NCBI GenBank assembly: GCA_023432465.1
Contig: JAEYUO010000102.1
Coordinates: 1-39,738 of the forward strand
Direction of reading: 5' to 3'
Origin: Planctomycetota bacterium
Lineage (GTDB): Bacteria; Planctomycetota; Phycisphaerae; Phycisphaerales; UBA1924
Length of the DNA stretch: 39,738 nt
The notes beneath the pieces are model-generated. The model made no database searches and was not told the origin of the DNA. It saw only the letters and a program-made list of their open reading frames with translations. Position numbers and translations under genes: made by a program. Position 1 is the first letter of the stretch. The number at the start of each line of letters is the position of its first letter. Shown piece by piece: positions 30,149-38,304 of this stretch.

Positions 30149-33100
30149 ATGAGCATTCACTTTGATCAACCCGTGTGGCTGTGGCTGGCCGTGCTTTCGA
30201 TTCCGATGGCGGCGGCGGGGTTGGCATGGTTCAGCTCGATGAGTCGGTTGCGCCGCTGGACATGCGTGCTGGCGCGGGGCGTGCTCATTGCGCTCATCGC
30301 GGCGATGCTGGCCGGGGCGACGGCGGTGCGAACGACGGAGGCGCTGACGACAATCGCAATCGTGGACACCTCGGGGTCGGTGGCTTCGTTCTTCTCGGTT
30401 GAGGGCGAGGATGGCCAGAGCCTGGGCGCGGTTGAGGCGATGCGTAGGGCGCTCAGCCGGGCGCTGGCGAACTCCGATGCGCGGCCGGATGATCGGGCGG
30501 GAGTGGTGCTCCTGGGCGCTGGCGCTGCGGCGTGGAGCGCACCGACGCGTGGCGATGTGTTCGCCGAGCCAATCGAAGCTCCAGTGTCGGAGCGGAGCGA
30601 TGTCGCCGCGGCGATCCGTCTCGCACGGGCGATGGTGCCGGCGGATTCCACCGGGCGGATTGTGCTGCTGAGTGACGGGAACGAGACGAGCGGGGATGCG
30701 CTGGCGGAGGCGCGGCTGGCAGGGGTCGCGGGGACACCGATCGACGTTGTGCCGCTTCGGTATGTGGTTGATTCGGAGGTGATCGTCGAATCGGTCGATG
30801 CGCCGAGCAATACGCCGGCGGGCGCGCCGGTTGTGGTGCGGGTGGCACTTCGCTCGACCGGACCGGCGACGGGCACATTAGAGCTTCTTGATAACGGCGC
30901 GAGCATCGACACGACACCTGACGAGCCGGGGACCGGACGAAGGCTTCGGCTGGAAGCGGGGCGGCAGATCGAGATCATCGAGACGCTGCTGCCGCCGGGG
31001 CGTGTGCACCGGTTTGAGGCTGTATTTGTGCCCGATGCCGCGAAGCCGGGGAGGCCGGAGGCGGGGTTTGCAGCGGACCGGGTGGTGAGCAACAACCGCG
31101 CTGAGGCTGTGACGTTCAGTACGGCGGCGGGGACGATCCTGCTGATTGATGGTGTCGGGGCTGGGAACCCGACGGGGCCGGGAAGTGTGCTTCGCGGCGT
31201 GCTGGAGTCGTCTGGGATTGAGGTGCGGATGGTGTCGCCGGAGGCCGCACCGGACGATCTGCTGGAACTGGAGGCGTTTGACCTTGTTGTTCTGGCCAAC
31301 GTGGCGGAGGATTCGCTCGAGATCCGGAGCGTCGATGCGATCGCGCGATATGTGACGGAGTTGGGGGGCGGACTCGTGATGATCGGTGGGCCGGATTCGT
31401 TCGGCGCGGGCGGGTGGAAGGGCTCACCGCTGGAGCCGCTCCTACCGGTGGTGCTGGACCTGCCCGAGCAGCTCATCAAGCCGTCCGCGGCGGTGATGCT
31501 GGTGCTGGACAACTCCGGGTCGATGGATCGGGGAGTGATGGGGTCGCCGTTGAGTCAGCAGGAGATCGCCAACGAGGGCGCAGCGCTGGCGATCGAGAGC
31601 CTGGACCGGACGGACCTGCTCGGCGTGATCACGTTCAACGGCGGGTTCAATGTGGAGATCCCGCTGGCCCGAAACGCCGACCCGCAGAAGTCGGCGGCGA
31701 TCGTGCGGCGGATTATGGCCGGAGGTGCGACGGATTGCGGGCCCGCTCTCATGGCGGCGGGGAGGATGATCGAAGCCGATGGTATGGAGGCGGAGGTCAG
31801 GCACATCGTGGTGCTGACGGATGGGAAGTCGCGCAACTCGGATCGGTTGCCGGGGATGGCGGCGGAACTGGCGGCCAAGGGGATCCGCGTTTCGACGATC
31901 GGCGTGGGGATGAGCGCGGACTTTGTGACGTTGTCAGAGATGGCGACCGCGGGCGGCGGTCGGTTCTACCGCGTTGTTGATCCGACCGTTCTGCCGCGGA
32001 TTCTCGTGAAGGCGGTGCGGGTGGTGCGGTCACCGCTGGTTCGTGAGGGAGACTTCGAGCCGGTGGTCCTGGCGACGGGCTCGCCGCTTGTGCAGGGCCT
32101 CCCGCCGGGCATGCCGCCGCTGGGCGGGCTGGTACTGACGCAGGCGCGAGAAGATCCGACGGTGGTGTATGGGATGATCACCCCTGGCGGCGAGCCGGTG
32201 CTGGCGCACTGGAACACCGGGCTGGGGCGTGTGGCCGCGTTCACATCCGATGCACACGACCAGTGGGCATCTCGCTGGCTCGAGTGGCCGGGGTATGGAC
32301 AGCTTTGGACCAGGATTGCAAGGACGATCTCTCGGCCTCCGATGGATCGACGGCAGGAACTATCCATGTCGCTGGATGGGGATGTGCTTCGGCTGCGGCT
32401 GGATGCGAGCGATGATGCAGGGCGGCCGCTCGATCTGATGACGGTGCCGGGTGCGGTGTATGGGCCGAGCGGGGAGCGGATCGAAGTTCGACTGACGCAG
32501 ACCGCGCCGGGGCGGTACGAAGCGCTGGTGCCCGCGGAGAGCGGGGGAACGTACGTGGCGACACTCGCGCCCCGGCTCGCCGGCCGGGCAATGCCGCCGG
32601 TCATCGGGGGAATGTCGCGCTCGACAGGGATCGAGTATGCGCAGCTGCAATCGAACGATGACTTGATGGAGGCGATCGCACGGGAATCGGGAGGACGGGT
32701 GATCGAGCTTGATGCGATGGCGACCGCGAACCTGTTTGATCGCTCGTCCGTTCGGGCCAGCGAAGCGCGGCTGCCGCTGTGGCCGATGCTTCTGGTGTGG
32801 AGCGTGGTGCTGCTGCTTGCAGACATCGGGACGCGTCGCATCGCGTGGGACCGTTTGCTAAGCCGGGAGTTCGGGGCGACGCTCCGCCGTGATGCGACGG
32901 CGGCGATGAAGGGCCGAGGGGCGGAAGCGGCTGCGGCATCGGAGCGGCTGCGGCGTGCGGGGCCCGCAATCGCGAGTGCAGACACTCAGGCCGCGGCGGG
33001 ATCACTGGGCGCTGATGATGCGGTCGCGATCGTTCGAGAGCAGGCTGAGCGGCGGCGGCAGGCCCGCCAGCAGGCGGTCGTGCGGGGCGGGCCGGTTGCG

Positions 33101-33220
33101 CCATCAGAACCAGAGGCAGCACGAGACCAGAAGATGAAACAGGAAGAGGCTGGCGGGCTGCTGGCGGCCAAGCGACGGGCGAAACAGCGGATTGATGAAC
33201 AGCGGGAGGACAAGGCGTGA
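30149..33220 (+). CDS. membrane protein with two VWA-type domains and a GATase-like domain
   Basis: The protein has 1,023 residues. Two membrane helices occur near the N-terminus (about 8-28 and 40-58) and one near 870-890, so most of the protein is outside the cytoplasm. A first VWA-like domain carries DTSGS at 73-77. A Rossmann segment LLIDGVGAGN...GGGLVMIGGPDSFGAGGW (331-423) resembles the glutamine-amidotransferase-like fold of this family. A second VWA has a full MIDAS start DNSGS (454-458) with LTDGKSRNSDR. The C-terminal 120 residues are Arg/Ala/Gln-rich. Such proteins resemble Bat-type factors that work with DUF58 and MoxR; the DUF58 gene here is 13 kb away. ATG 30146 is equally possible. 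The stop overlaps the next GTG. Confidence 0.85.
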   Translation: MSIHFDQPVWLWLAVLSIPMAAAGLAWFSSMSRLRRWTCVLARGVLIALIAAMLAGATAVRTTEALTTIAIVDTSGSVASFFSVEGEDGQSLGAVEAMRRALSRALANSDARPDDRAGVVLLGAGAAAWSAPTRGDVFAEPIEAPVSERSDVAAAIRLARAMVPADSTGRIVLLSDGNETSGDALAEARLAGVAGTPIDVVPLRYVVDSEVIVESVDAPSNTPAGAPVVVRVALRSTGPATGTLELLDNGASIDTTPDEPGTGRRLRLEAGRQIEIIETLLPPGRVHRFEAVFVPDAAKPGRPEAGFAADRVVSNNRAEAVTFSTAAGTILLIDGVGAGNPTGPGSVLRGVLESSGIEVRMVSPEAAPDDLLELEAFDLVVLANVAEDSLEIRSVDAIARYVTELGGGLVMIGGPDSFGAGGWKGSPLEPLLPVVLDLPEQLIKPSAAVMLVLDNSGSMDRGVMGSPLSQQEIANEGAALAIESLDRTDLLGVITFNGGFNVEIPLARNADPQKSAAIVRRIMAGGATDCGPALMAAGRMIEADGMEAEVRHIVVLTDGKSRNSDRLPGMAAELAAKGIRVSTIGVGMSADFVTLSEMATAGGGRFYRVVDPTVLPRILVKAVRVVRSPLVREGDFEPVVLATGSPLVQGLPPGMPPLGGLVLTQAREDPTVVYGMITPGGEPVLAHWNTGLGRVAAFTSDAHDQWASRWLEWPGYGQLWTRIARTISRPPMDRRQELSMSLDGDVLRLRLDASDDAGRPLDLMTVPGAVYGPSGERIEVRLTQTAPGRYEALVPAESGGTYVATLAPRLAGRAMPPVIGGMSRSTGIEYAQLQSNDDLMEAIARESGGRVIELDAMATANLFDRSSVRASEARLPLWPMLLVWSVVLLLADIGTRRIAWDRLLSREFGATLRRDATAAMKGRGAEAAAASERLRRAGPAIASADTQAAAGSLGADDAVAIVREQAERRRQARQQAVVRGGPVAPSEPEAARDQKMKQEEAGGLLAAKRRAKQRIDEQREDKA

Positions 33221-34011
33221 CGGGCGAGGCGTGCGAACTTCACGAGATGGAGCCGACGCGGCGATTCAGTGATCGCGTTGGGGACTATGTGAAGTATCGT
33301 CCGACCTACCCGCACGCTGCCGCGGAGGCCGTGTTGGCTGGGCTTGGTCCACCAGAGGGACGAACCGTGGCGGATGTAGGCGCGGGGACGGGCATCTTCG
33401 CGCGGGTGCTGGCCTCGACCGGGGCGAGGGTGATCGGCATTGAACCCAATGCAAAGATGCGTGCGGCGGCGGAGTCGGATGCGGGTGGCGCGGGGCTGAG
33501 GATCGAGTGGCGAGGCGGCACAGCCGAACGCACCGGACTGGAGGACGGATCCGTGGATGTCGTGGCGTGCGCACAGGCGTTTCACTGGTTTCGCGCGGAC
33601 GAAGCACTCGCGGAGTTTGCGCGGGTGTTGCGGCCGAGAGGGCGGGCCGCGCTGGTGTGGAACGATCGTGATGTGCGGGATGCTCTGTCGGCGGGCTATT
33701 CAAGGCTCATCGATGAGGCATCAGGCGGACACGCGGCGGCGAACGACCACACGCGGCCGGGTGCATTGTTTGCATCAAAGCTGTTTGAAGGCACTCGGGA
33801 GTTGACCTTCGGGCACGCGCAGAGCTTGGACCTGGAAGGTCTGATCGGGCGGGCAACCAGCGCAAGCTACATCCCAAAGCACGGACCGAAGCTGGATGCA
33901 TTGAAGGTGGGGCTGACGAGCCTGTTTGACCGGTACGAGCAGGGTGGGCGTGTCGAACTGGTGTATGTGACGCGCGTGTTTGTGGCGGAGAAGTGCAATC
34001 GCGTGATGTGA
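33217..34011 (+). CDS. class I SAM-dependent methyltransferase
   Basis: The 264-residue product is a Rossmann methyltransferase. Motif I is VADVGAGTGIFARVLA, the acidic end of strand 2 is IGIEPN, and the post-motif region DVVACAQAFHWF followed by LRPRGRAALVWNDRD is typical of the Methyltransf_11 group. The substrate is unknown. It begins with GTG that overlaps the VWA stop (GTGA) and has GGAGG seven bases upstream. An internal ATG ten codons later is the alternative. Translation is therefore coupled to the VWA gene. Confidence 0.88.
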   Translation: MTGEACELHEMEPTRRFSDRVGDYVKYRPTYPHAAAEAVLAGLGPPEGRTVADVGAGTGIFARVLASTGARVIGIEPNAKMRAAAESDAGGAGLRIEWRGGTAERTGLEDGSVDVVACAQAFHWFRADEALAEFARVLRPRGRAALVWNDRDVRDALSAGYSRLIDEASGGHAAANDHTRPGALFASKLFEGTRELTFGHAQSLDLEGLIGRATSASYIPKHGPKLDALKVGLTSLFDRYEQGGRVELVYVTRVFVAEKCNRVM

Positions 34012-34012
34012 T

Positions 34013-35077
34013 TCACTCTGCCCAGCGAATCAGACCGTGCGGGTCGATGATGCGAACTTCGGGCGCAGCATCGGGCCGGTCGACAAAGAAGATGGCCGCC
34101 GCGTGGAAGTGCGCCAAGAGCTGCGGTGCACGATCCTGCGGAAGTGCGTAAAGGGCGGTCCCGAGGGAATCGGCGATCGCGCCGCTGCGGGCGACCACCG
34201 TGACACGCACGCCGCGGGGCGCGGGAAAGCCGAGGCCGGTGCGAGGATTGACGATGTGGCTGTACTTCGCGCCGTCGATCTCGATGAACTGCTCGGAGTC
34301 GCCGGAGGTGGAGACGGCGGCGTTGGACAGGAGCAGGTCGGTGCGTTCGCTCCCGCCATCTCCCCCGCCCCCCCCACTGCCGTCGGGGTCTCCGGGGATG
34401 ACACGGATGCGCCAGCCGGCCCGCCCCGGCGGGGCATCGCCGACGACGATGTCGCCGCCGAGCGCGACCATGGAGCTTGGGAACCCGCGTTTGCGCAGGT
34501 CATCGATCGCGGCCTGCGCGGCGTAGCCCTTGCCGATGCCGCCGAAATCAAGCCGTGTGCCGGGCGCGAGGCGAATAAGGGTGCCCGAGTCCTTGAGTTC
34601 AAGGTTGCGCCAGTCGGAGCGCTGAATGGCGGCAAGTCGGTCAGACTCGGCAGGAAGCGTGCCCGATTGGCGCGACTGTCGCCAGAGCCGGACGGCGGAG
34701 CCGATCGTCGGGCTGAAGGCCCCATCCGTGGCGGCGGCGACGCGGCAAGAGTCCTCAAGCGCAGCGCGGAGGTCCCCTTGGATGGAAAGCCACTCCCCTG
34801 GATGCCTGTCCGCCAAGTCGCACAGCCGCATCGCATCGCTCGCGGGGCGATAGTCGCTGAGAGCCTGTTCGGCACGTTCGACCCGGGCGAAGGCTGGAAC
34901 GACAGCCGCGGCGGCGTCGTCGGCGTCCAGTGCGTGAACGGTGATGTGTGTTTGCACACCCATGCAGAGGCGTGTAAACTCGAACCGCGGCTGGCGAGCG
35001 CACCCGATGGGGTGAGTGCCGGCGAGGCAGATCAGGAGCGCGAGCACCGTGCGTAACAAGATTCTCTGCCTGCGCAT
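34013..35077 (-). CDS. apbE: FAD:protein FMN transferase (ApbE), lipoprotein
   Basis: ApbE attaches FMN covalently to threonine in Na+-NQR/Rnf subunits or other flavoproteins. The 354-residue protein has a lipoprotein signal (RTVLALLICLAGTHPIGC, lipidated C26), LDFGGIGKGYAA (177-188), VALGGDIVV, VSTSGDSEQF (255 on) and YSHIVNPRTGLG, covering the flavin and Mg2+ sites. The start ATG 35077 has GGAGGG in front. A 12-residue glycine-rich insertion (231-242) lies between strands just before SNAAVSTSGD, in the region usually filled by a variable loop. Its partner flavoprotein genes are not in the window. It is convergent with the methyltransferase and divergent from the SUMF1-like gene with almost no gap. 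Confidence 0.95.
   Translation of the reverse strand: MRRQRILLRTVLALLICLAGTHPIGCARQPRFEFTRLCMGVQTHITVHALDADDAAAAVVPAFARVERAEQALSDYRPASDAMRLCDLADRHPGEWLSIQGDLRAALEDSCRVAAATDGAFSPTIGSAVRLWRQSRQSGTLPAESDRLAAIQRSDWRNLELKDSGTLIRLAPGTRLDFGGIGKGYAAQAAIDDLRKRGFPSSMVALGGDIVVGDAPPGRAGWRIRVIPGDPDGSGGGGGDGGSERTDLLLSNAAVSTSGDSEQFIEIDGAKYSHIVNPRTGLGFPAPRGVRVTVVARSGAIADSLGTALYALPQDRAPQLLAHFHAAAIFFVDRPDAAPEVRIIDPHGLIRWAE
34352..34387 (-). repeat. 36-bp G-rich in-frame insertion in apbE
   Basis: It encodes P-D-G-S-G5-D-G-G (residues 231-242). On the coding strand it is 30/36 identical to the fumC insertion at 9162-9197, has the same length and uses the same reading frame. CCCCGA continues the similarity at the upstream edge. 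G8 and G5 runs give G-quadruplex potential. Confidence 0.7.
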
Positions 35078-35105
35078 CCGGCCCTCCATTCCCGTTGCAT
35101 CATGT

Positions 35106-36044
35106 GTGCCCGGGGTTGGTCTGCGCCGGGCAGCGTATGCGATGGTGGCCTGTTGCGGGCTTGCGGCAAATGTGATCGCGGATGACCAGGCGGCAACGAA
35201 GGAACCGGCGGCGGCCAAACCGGTCCAGAAGCTCGTCCGCAATGAAGGGGAGTTCAAGGCGTATTGGCAGGAGATCCCCTCGGCGGCGTTCAAGTTCTCG
35301 ATGCTGCCCGTGCCGGGGTCGGCGGATGGCTCGATTCCGCCGCTCTATGTCGCGAAGACGGAACTGACGTGGGAAGCGTTCGACGTCTGGGCGTACCGGC
35401 TTGATGAGAAGGGCGAGCAGACGCCCTCGCCTCAGCAGAGCGGGGCGCCGGATGCGGCGACACGCCCGAGCAAGCCGTATCTGCCGCCGGATCGCGGGTT
35501 CGGACATGAGGGATATGCGGCGATCTCGCTGACCTTCCGCAGCGCGGAGACATTCTGCGCGTGGTTGAGCAAGGTGAGCGGGCTGAAGTATCGCCTTCCG
35601 ACCGAGGCGGAGTGGGAGCACGCATGCCTGGCGGGGCAGAGCGGGGACTATGGCTTTGCGGGCGGCGAACAGGAACTGGGTCGCTACGCGTGGTTCGAGG
35701 GAAACTCGGATGAGAAGCCGCACGCCGCGGCAACCAAGCGGCCCAATGCGTGGGGTCTGTATGACATGCACGGGAACGTGCAGGAGTGGGTCGTCGGCCG
35801 CGACGGGAAGCCGACGACCAAGGGGGGCTCGTGGCGCGATCCGCCGGAGATGCTCAAGGCCGGAGCGCGGCAGAAGCAGGATTCCAGTTGGAACGCGAGC
35901 GACCCGAATCTGCCCAAAAGCCGGTGGTGGCTGAGCGATGGGAGTTTCGTTGGGTTCCGCGTGGTGTGCGAAGTCGGCGCGGACGGAAAACCGGCGCGTG
36001 TTGATAGCGCGACGGGTCCGGCGGAGCGGCCCGAGCAGAAGTGA
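35106..36044 (+). CDS. SUMF1/FGE-fold protein lacking catalytic cysteines
   Basis: The FGE-sulfatase fold is clear: PLYVAKTELTWEAFDVWAY, YRLPTEAEWEHACLAG, NAWGLYDMHGNVQEWV, GGSW and FVGFRVVCE. True formylglycine-generating enzymes have two cysteines after GGSW/Y that hold copper; here the segment reads GGSWRDPPEMLKAGARQ, so they are absent and the protein should not make formylglycine. In such cases the fold often serves binding or structural roles. A secretion signal (LRRAAYAMVACCGLAANVIA) leads. GTG 35106 includes the Arg pair of the signal; ATG 35142 is the alternative. No sulfatase gene is nearby. The Gfo/Idh/MocA gene follows after 38 bp. Confidence 0.85.
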   Translation: MPGVGLRRAAYAMVACCGLAANVIADDQAATKEPAAAKPVQKLVRNEGEFKAYWQEIPSAAFKFSMLPVPGSADGSIPPLYVAKTELTWEAFDVWAYRLDEKGEQTPSPQQSGAPDAATRPSKPYLPPDRGFGHEGYAAISLTFRSAETFCAWLSKVSGLKYRLPTEAEWEHACLAGQSGDYGFAGGEQELGRYAWFEGNSDEKPHAAATKRPNAWGLYDMHGNVQEWVVGRDGKPTTKGGSWRDPPEMLKAGARQKQDSSWNASDPNLPKSRWWLSDGSFVGFRVVCEVGADGKPARVDSATGPAERPEQK

Positions 36045-36082
36045 CAAATCGCGCGGCCGGCGTGCCGCGCAGGAGATCGAGT

Positions 36083-37417
36083 ATGTCCGAGGCAACGGGT
36101 GTAACGCGGCGTGACTTCCTGGCGGCGGGCGCGGCGGTGGGGGCAGGTGCGCTCGCCGGTGGGTTGATGATTCCGCGGGGCGTGCAGGCCGCGGCGTGGG
36201 CAGGCGGGGCGGATACAGTGCGGCTGGGGCTGATCGGGTGCGGCGGTCGCGGCACCGGCGCGCTTGTGCAGGCGTTGCGGGCCGATCCGGGGACCACGCT
36301 CGTTTCGATGGGTGATGTGTTCGGGGAGCGCATCGCGGCCTCACTGTCGGGGATCACCGGAGAGTTGGATGAGGAGGCGGCCGCCCGCGTACAGGTCCCC
36401 GAGGATCAGAAGTTCGTTGGGTTCGATTCGTACAAGCAGGTGATTGACTCCGGCGTTGATGTCGTGCTGCTGACGGGGTATCCGGCGTTCCGGCCGCAGC
36501 ATCTGCGGTATGCAGTGGAGGCGGGGAAGCATGTGTTCCTCGAAAAGCCCGTGGCGGTGGATGGCCCGGGGATCCGGTCGGTGATCGAGTCAGCACGCAT
36601 GGCCCAGGCGAAGAATCTCGCATGCCTGACGGGGTTCTGCTGGCGGTTTGCGCCGGGGATGCGGGAGTGCTTCAAGCACATCCACTCCGGCGGGATCGGC
36701 GAGGTCACCAGCGTGCACACGACGTATCACAGCGGGACGCTGAGCCGTCGGCCGAGGCAGCCGGAGTGGTCGGATCTGGAGTTCCAGCTCCGGAACTGGT
36801 GGCACTTCACATGGCTGTCAGGAGATCACATCGTGGAGCAGGCGGTGCACAGCGTCGATCGCATGGCGTGGGCCATGAACGACCGCCTGCCGACCAAGGT
36901 GACGTGTTTGGGCGGCAGGGCCGCGAGGAGCGGACCGGAGCACGGGGATGTGTTCGATCACTTCTCCGCGATCTTTGAGTATGAAAACGGCACGCGGGCG
37001 CACCACTCGTGCAGGCAGATCGACTCGACACCGAGCGACAACACGGACTATGTGTATGGGAGCAAGGCGTGGACAGTCGTGAACGGGTGGGGGCCGTCGT
37101 ATGTCAGCAGGGCGTATGACGGGGAGACCGTGTGGAAGGCGTCCGGCTTCAAGAACGATGCGGGGGAGATGTATCAGGTCGAGCACAACGAGCTGTTCGC
37201 TTCGATCCGCTCGGGCAAGCCGATCAACGACACGGAGCGGGGAGCCAACAGTTGCCTGATGGCGATCATGGCGAGGCAGGCTGCGTACACGGGCCAGGTG
37301 ATCACGTGGGAGCAGGCGATGGGCAGCGAAGAGTCGCTGGTGCCGGACGATCTGTCGTGGGATACTCCCGCGCCGCCGGTCGTCGTCGCCGTGCCGGGGC
37401 AGAGGAAGTTCCGGTAG
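36083..37417 (+). CDS. Tat-exported Gfo/Idh/MocA oxidoreductase
   Basis: This 444-residue protein has a twin-arginine signal (TRRDFLAAGAAVGAGALAGG), an NAD(P)-binding Rossmann domain with LGLIGCGGRGTGALVQAL, the EKPVAVD motif of the family and a planctomycete-type C-terminal half (EWSDLEFQLRNWWHFTWLSG, HIVEQAVHS). Substrates of this group are sugars or polyols; the exact one is not deducible. ATG 36083 has AGGAG seven bases upstream. It is a paralogue of the gene at 38305, with the same EWSD...LRNW...FTWLSGDHIVEQ block. Tat export fits folding with bound cofactor before transport. Confidence 0.93.
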   Translation: MSEATGVTRRDFLAAGAAVGAGALAGGLMIPRGVQAAAWAGGADTVRLGLIGCGGRGTGALVQALRADPGTTLVSMGDVFGERIAASLSGITGELDEEAAARVQVPEDQKFVGFDSYKQVIDSGVDVVLLTGYPAFRPQHLRYAVEAGKHVFLEKPVAVDGPGIRSVIESARMAQAKNLACLTGFCWRFAPGMRECFKHIHSGGIGEVTSVHTTYHSGTLSRRPRQPEWSDLEFQLRNWWHFTWLSGDHIVEQAVHSVDRMAWAMNDRLPTKVTCLGGRAARSGPEHGDVFDHFSAIFEYENGTRAHHSCRQIDSTPSDNTDYVYGSKAWTVVNGWGPSYVSRAYDGETVWKASGFKNDAGEMYQVEHNELFASIRSGKPINDTERGANSCLMAIMARQAAYTGQVITWEQAMGSEESLVPDDLSWDTPAPPVVVAVPGQRKFR

Positions 37418-37460
37418 CCGGTCGCGCTTTGAGCATCAGCGCAACCGGGTGGGCACACCC

Positions 37461-38246
37461 GTGAAGCCACGAATCATACTGGAGATCGCTGTGGATTGTC
37501 CGGCCGATGCGGCCGCGGCGGTACGTGCAGGCGCGGACCGGCTGGAGCTGTGCGCAGACCTTGCCGGGCACGGCTTCACACCAGCCGAAGAACTCGTTCG
37601 GTCGGCGGCGGCGATGCACGGGACGCGCTGCATGGCGATGGTGCGGCCGCGAGGCATTGGCCCGGACCCTGCTGGGGCGGCGGGGTTCATCTATGGGCGG
37701 GAGGAGTGGTCGCTCATGCTGAGCGAAGCCGAACGCCTGCTCGGCGCTGGGGCGGGCGGTATCGTGTTCGGAAGTCTGGATGCCGACGGCTCACCGAACC
37801 TGGAAAAGGTTCGGGAGATGGTGTCGCTTGCGCGCGGGCGAGAGACGATTTTCCACCGCGGGATCGATCTGACGCTCGATCCCGTGCGCTCTGCTGGACA
37901 ACTCGCCGATCTGGGTGTGACTCGCGTGCTGACAGCGGGGATGTCCCTTGCCGCCACCGCCGCGGAACTTGGGGCAAGGTGCGGGAGAATGGCGGAGAAC
38001 TCGGCCGCGGGGTGGCAAGCGGGCGGGAATGGCTGGACACGGCGGCTGGAGCGAGTCGCGGATTTGGTCAAACGGGTGAGCGGGCGGATCGAGATACTGC
38101 CCGGAGGCGGAGTTCGGGCCGGGAACGCGTTGGAACTGCTCGCGGCGACGGGCTGCACGCAGGTGCACTCGTCGGGGCGGGTCGATGGGCAATTTGATGC
38201 CGCGGCGGTGGCCGGGTTGCGTGCAGCCATCGATTCGGCGCGGTAG
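37461..38246 (+). CDS. cutC: CutC family protein
   Basis: CutC proteins are cytoplasmic TIM barrels historically linked to copper tolerance, with no agreed enzymatic role. The protein has about 261 residues. LEIAVDCPADAAAAVRAGAD and RLELCADLAGHGFTPA are the family N-terminus (usual EICVDS...RIELC), followed by MVRPRG, GIVFGSLDADG, IFHRGIDLT and a C-terminal ILPGGGVRAGN. GTG at 37461 gives MKPRIILEIAVD; GTG at 37449 adds four residues. It sits between two oxidoreductase paralogues, with 43 bp from the first and 58 bp to the second, so one transcript is likely. Confidence 0.92.
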   Translation: MKPRIILEIAVDCPADAAAAVRAGADRLELCADLAGHGFTPAEELVRSAAAMHGTRCMAMVRPRGIGPDPAGAAGFIYGREEWSLMLSEAERLLGAGAGGIVFGSLDADGSPNLEKVREMVSLARGRETIFHRGIDLTLDPVRSAGQLADLGVTRVLTAGMSLAATAAELGARCGRMAENSAAGWQAGGNGWTRRLERVADLVKRVSGRIEILPGGGVRAGNALELLAATGCTQVHSSGRVDGQFDAAAVAGLRAAIDSAR

Positions 38247-38304
38247 GCTAGGTGATTCGTCTGACAATCACCGACGTACCACACGGCACACGTGGAGACT
38301 CCTC

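Noticed and set aside
30166..31512. 448-codon minus-strand frame opposite the VWA gene
   Set aside because: Antisense shadow with Ser/Arg/Thr bias; the plus strand has MIDAS motifs.
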